NCBI GenBank assembly: GCA_031268245.1
Contig: JAIRXN010000120.1
Span: forward strand, 1 to 6,636
DNA length: 6,636 nt
Reading direction: 5' to 3'
DNA from: Treponema sp.
GTDB lineage: Bacteria; Spirochaetota; Spirochaetia; Treponematales; Breznakiellaceae
Part shown: piece by piece, positions 5,385 through 6,636 of the stretch
Layout of the letters: each line of letters opens with the position of its first letter
Position numbering within the stretch: position 1 is the stretch's first letter
The notes under the pieces: generated by a model
Databases searched by the model: none
What the model was told of the DNA's origin: nothing
The model's input: only the letters and a program-made list of their open reading frames with translations
Program-made: the position numbers and the translations under genes

Positions 5385-6636
5385 TGATGAAAAAAACATC
5401 CGTGAAGGGCTTGCGGCGGCCATGGAGCTGGAAGGCTACGAAGTCGTGCTGGCTTCCGACGGAGAAGAAGGCTGGAAACGCTACGGGAAGGGCGACATTG
5501 ATCTTGTCATCACGGATCTGCGCATGCCGGGATTTTCCGGCGAAGAACTCCTCCGCAGAATTACTGTCGAAAGTCCCGGCTTCCCGGTGATTGTGCTGAC
5601 CGGCCACGGCACGGTGGAAAATGCGGTTGCCGCAATGCGGGACGGAGCCTACGATTTTCTTACCAAACCGGTAAACATCGATCACCTGGGCTTCATGGTG
5701 AAACGGGCGCTGGAAATCAAGGAACTGTCACGGCGTCACCGGGAAATAGAAACAGAACTGGAACACCAGAGACAGTTCAAGACGATGATAGGCCGTTCGG
5801 CGGTCATGCAGCGAGTCTTCGATACGATAAGCCGTGTCGCACCGACAAAGGCTTCCGTATTGATTACCGGGGAGAGCGGGGTCGGCAAGGAACTTGTTGC
5901 GGATGCTATCCACGAACTTTCATCCCGAAAGGGGAAGCCGCTCGTAAAGGTACACTGCGCGGCCCTGGCGGAGGGCCTTTTGGAAAGCGAGTTATTCGGC
6001 CACGAAAAGGGAGCCTTTACCGGCGCCCTGTCCCGCAGGCGGGGCCGCTTTGAGCTTGCCAACGCGGGCACCCTCTTTCTTGACGAGATTGGCGAAATCG
6101 ATCAGAACATTCAGGTTAAATTGCTGCGGGTACTGCAGGAAAAAAAGTTTGAACGTCTGGGAGGCGAGGAGACCATAGAAACGGATGTAAGAATAGTGGC
6201 GGCTACCAACCGGGATCTCAAGGCGGAAATTGAAAAGGGGAATTTCCGTGAGGATCTCTACTACAGACTCAACGTGGTAAACATTCATGTACCTCCCCTC
6301 CGGGACAGGAAGGATGATATTCCGCTTCTTGTGAGCGCCTTTCTTAAAGAATTTGCAGAAGAAAACGGAAAGAACATCGAAGGTTTCAGCGAAGGCGCCC
6401 GCTCCCGGCTCTATGCCTATGACTGGCCGGGTAATATCCGTGAATTGCGCAACTGTATAGAAAGCACCGTGGTGATGACCAGGGGCAGCCAGATCACCGA
6501 AGAGGATCTTCCGCCCACGCTGAACACTTTTCATGACGAAGGCTGGATCCGTATTCCCCTGGGAAGCAGCATGGAAGATTCTGAACGGATCATCATCCGT
6601 GATACCCTTTCGTATTTGAAAGGAAATAAAACCAAG
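5359..6636 (+). CDS. Sigma-54-dependent response regulator (NtrC/AtoC family), 3' end cut by the window
   Basis: The frame is open for 426 residues to the window end. Residues 1-120 form a receiver domain with acidic Asp9 and Asp10, phospho-acceptor Asp53 in ITDLRMPG, Thr81 and Lys103. A helical linker (about 121-143) leads to the sigma-54 AAA+ domain: Walker A GESGVGKE (171-178), the sigma-54 contact loop GAFTGA (218-223), Walker B TLFLDEIGE (Asp242, Glu243), the FREDLYYRLNV and PPLRDRKDD segments with the arginine-finger region, and sensor 2 in WPGNIREL (356-363). The Fis-type helix-turn-helix begins at about 410 and is cut at YLKGNKTK; about 20-30 residues are probably missing. It hydrolyses ATP to remodel sigma-54 polymerase at enhancer-controlled promoters, after phosphorylation most likely by the kinase upstream. 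All key residues are present. Target genes cannot be read from this window. Confidence 0.97.
   Translation, partial: MKCTLLIIDDEKNIREGLAAAMELEGYEVVLASDGEEGWKRYGKGDIDLVITDLRMPGFSGEELLRRITVESPGFPVIVLTGHGTVENAVAAMRDGAYDFLTKPVNIDHLGFMVKRALEIKELSRRHREIETELEHQRQFKTMIGRSAVMQRVFDTISRVAPTKASVLITGESGVGKELVADAIHELSSRKGKPLVKVHCAALAEGLLESELFGHEKGAFTGALSRRRGRFELANAGTLFLDEIGEIDQNIQVKLLRVLQEKKFERLGGEETIETDVRIVAATNRDLKAEIEKGNFREDLYYRLNVVNIHVPPLRDRKDDIPLLVSAFLKEFAEENGKNIEGFSEGARSRLYAYDWPGNIRELRNCIESTVVMTRGSQITEEDLPPTLNTFHDEGWIRIPLGSSMEDSERIIIRDTLSYLKGNKTK

Noticed and set aside
1..6636. CRISPR array, toxin-antitoxin pair, retron or defence system
   Set aside because: No regularly spaced repeats and no small paired ORFs with such motifs; apart from the integrase the window holds core genes.

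Overview
The window looks like a GC-moderate spirochaete chromosome, most likely a Treponema of the kind with about half G+C rather than the AT-rich oral species. This rests on gene order: murG, a CvpA-type membrane protein, a DNA polymerase III delta'-like subunit, a soluble PAS histidine kinase and a sigma-54 response regulator in a row. As I recall, Treponema pallidum has the same block (TP0523 to TP0519, the last pair annotated AtoS/AtoC). That comparison is from memory and was not searched. The genus is an inference.

Left part (1-986, minus strand): a tyrosine recombinase (phage-type integrase) gene starts at 871 and runs leftwards off the window. Its reading frame is broken once, near 560-569, inside a C4G6 run. 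The N-terminal third is in one frame; the core-binding region and the start of the catalytic domain, including the first catalytic Arg and a plausible catalytic Lys, follow in another. A tRNA-Lys(TTT) gene at 987-1059 points the same way, with its 3' end 115 bp from the integrase start. This is the usual arrangement for an integrative element that uses a tRNA gene as attachment site, so the chromosome/element border probably lies in or just beside the 3' half of the tRNA. The rest of the element is outside the window.

Middle (1060-1195): a short divergent region with a plausible tRNA promoter on the minus strand and, on the plus strand, the place where the promoter of the large operon must start unless transcription enters from elsewhere.

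Right part (1196-6636, plus strand): five tightly packed genes. murG (lipid II synthesis) overlaps cvpA by 4 bp, cvpA overlaps the delta' gene by 8 bp, the delta' gene overlaps the kinase gene by 4 bp, and the response regulator follows after 63 bp and is cut by the window end within its DNA-binding domain. The spacing implies one transcript and translational coupling. It links peptidoglycan precursor synthesis, an inner-membrane protein, the replication clamp loader and a two-component system that drives sigma-54 promoters. I did not find an obviously new system. The points most worth a second look are the broken integrase at the tRNA border, a long insertion and an atypical P-loop in the delta' protein, an extended hairpin in the kinase dimerisation domain, and a 30-codon ORF bridging the kinase and regulator genes.
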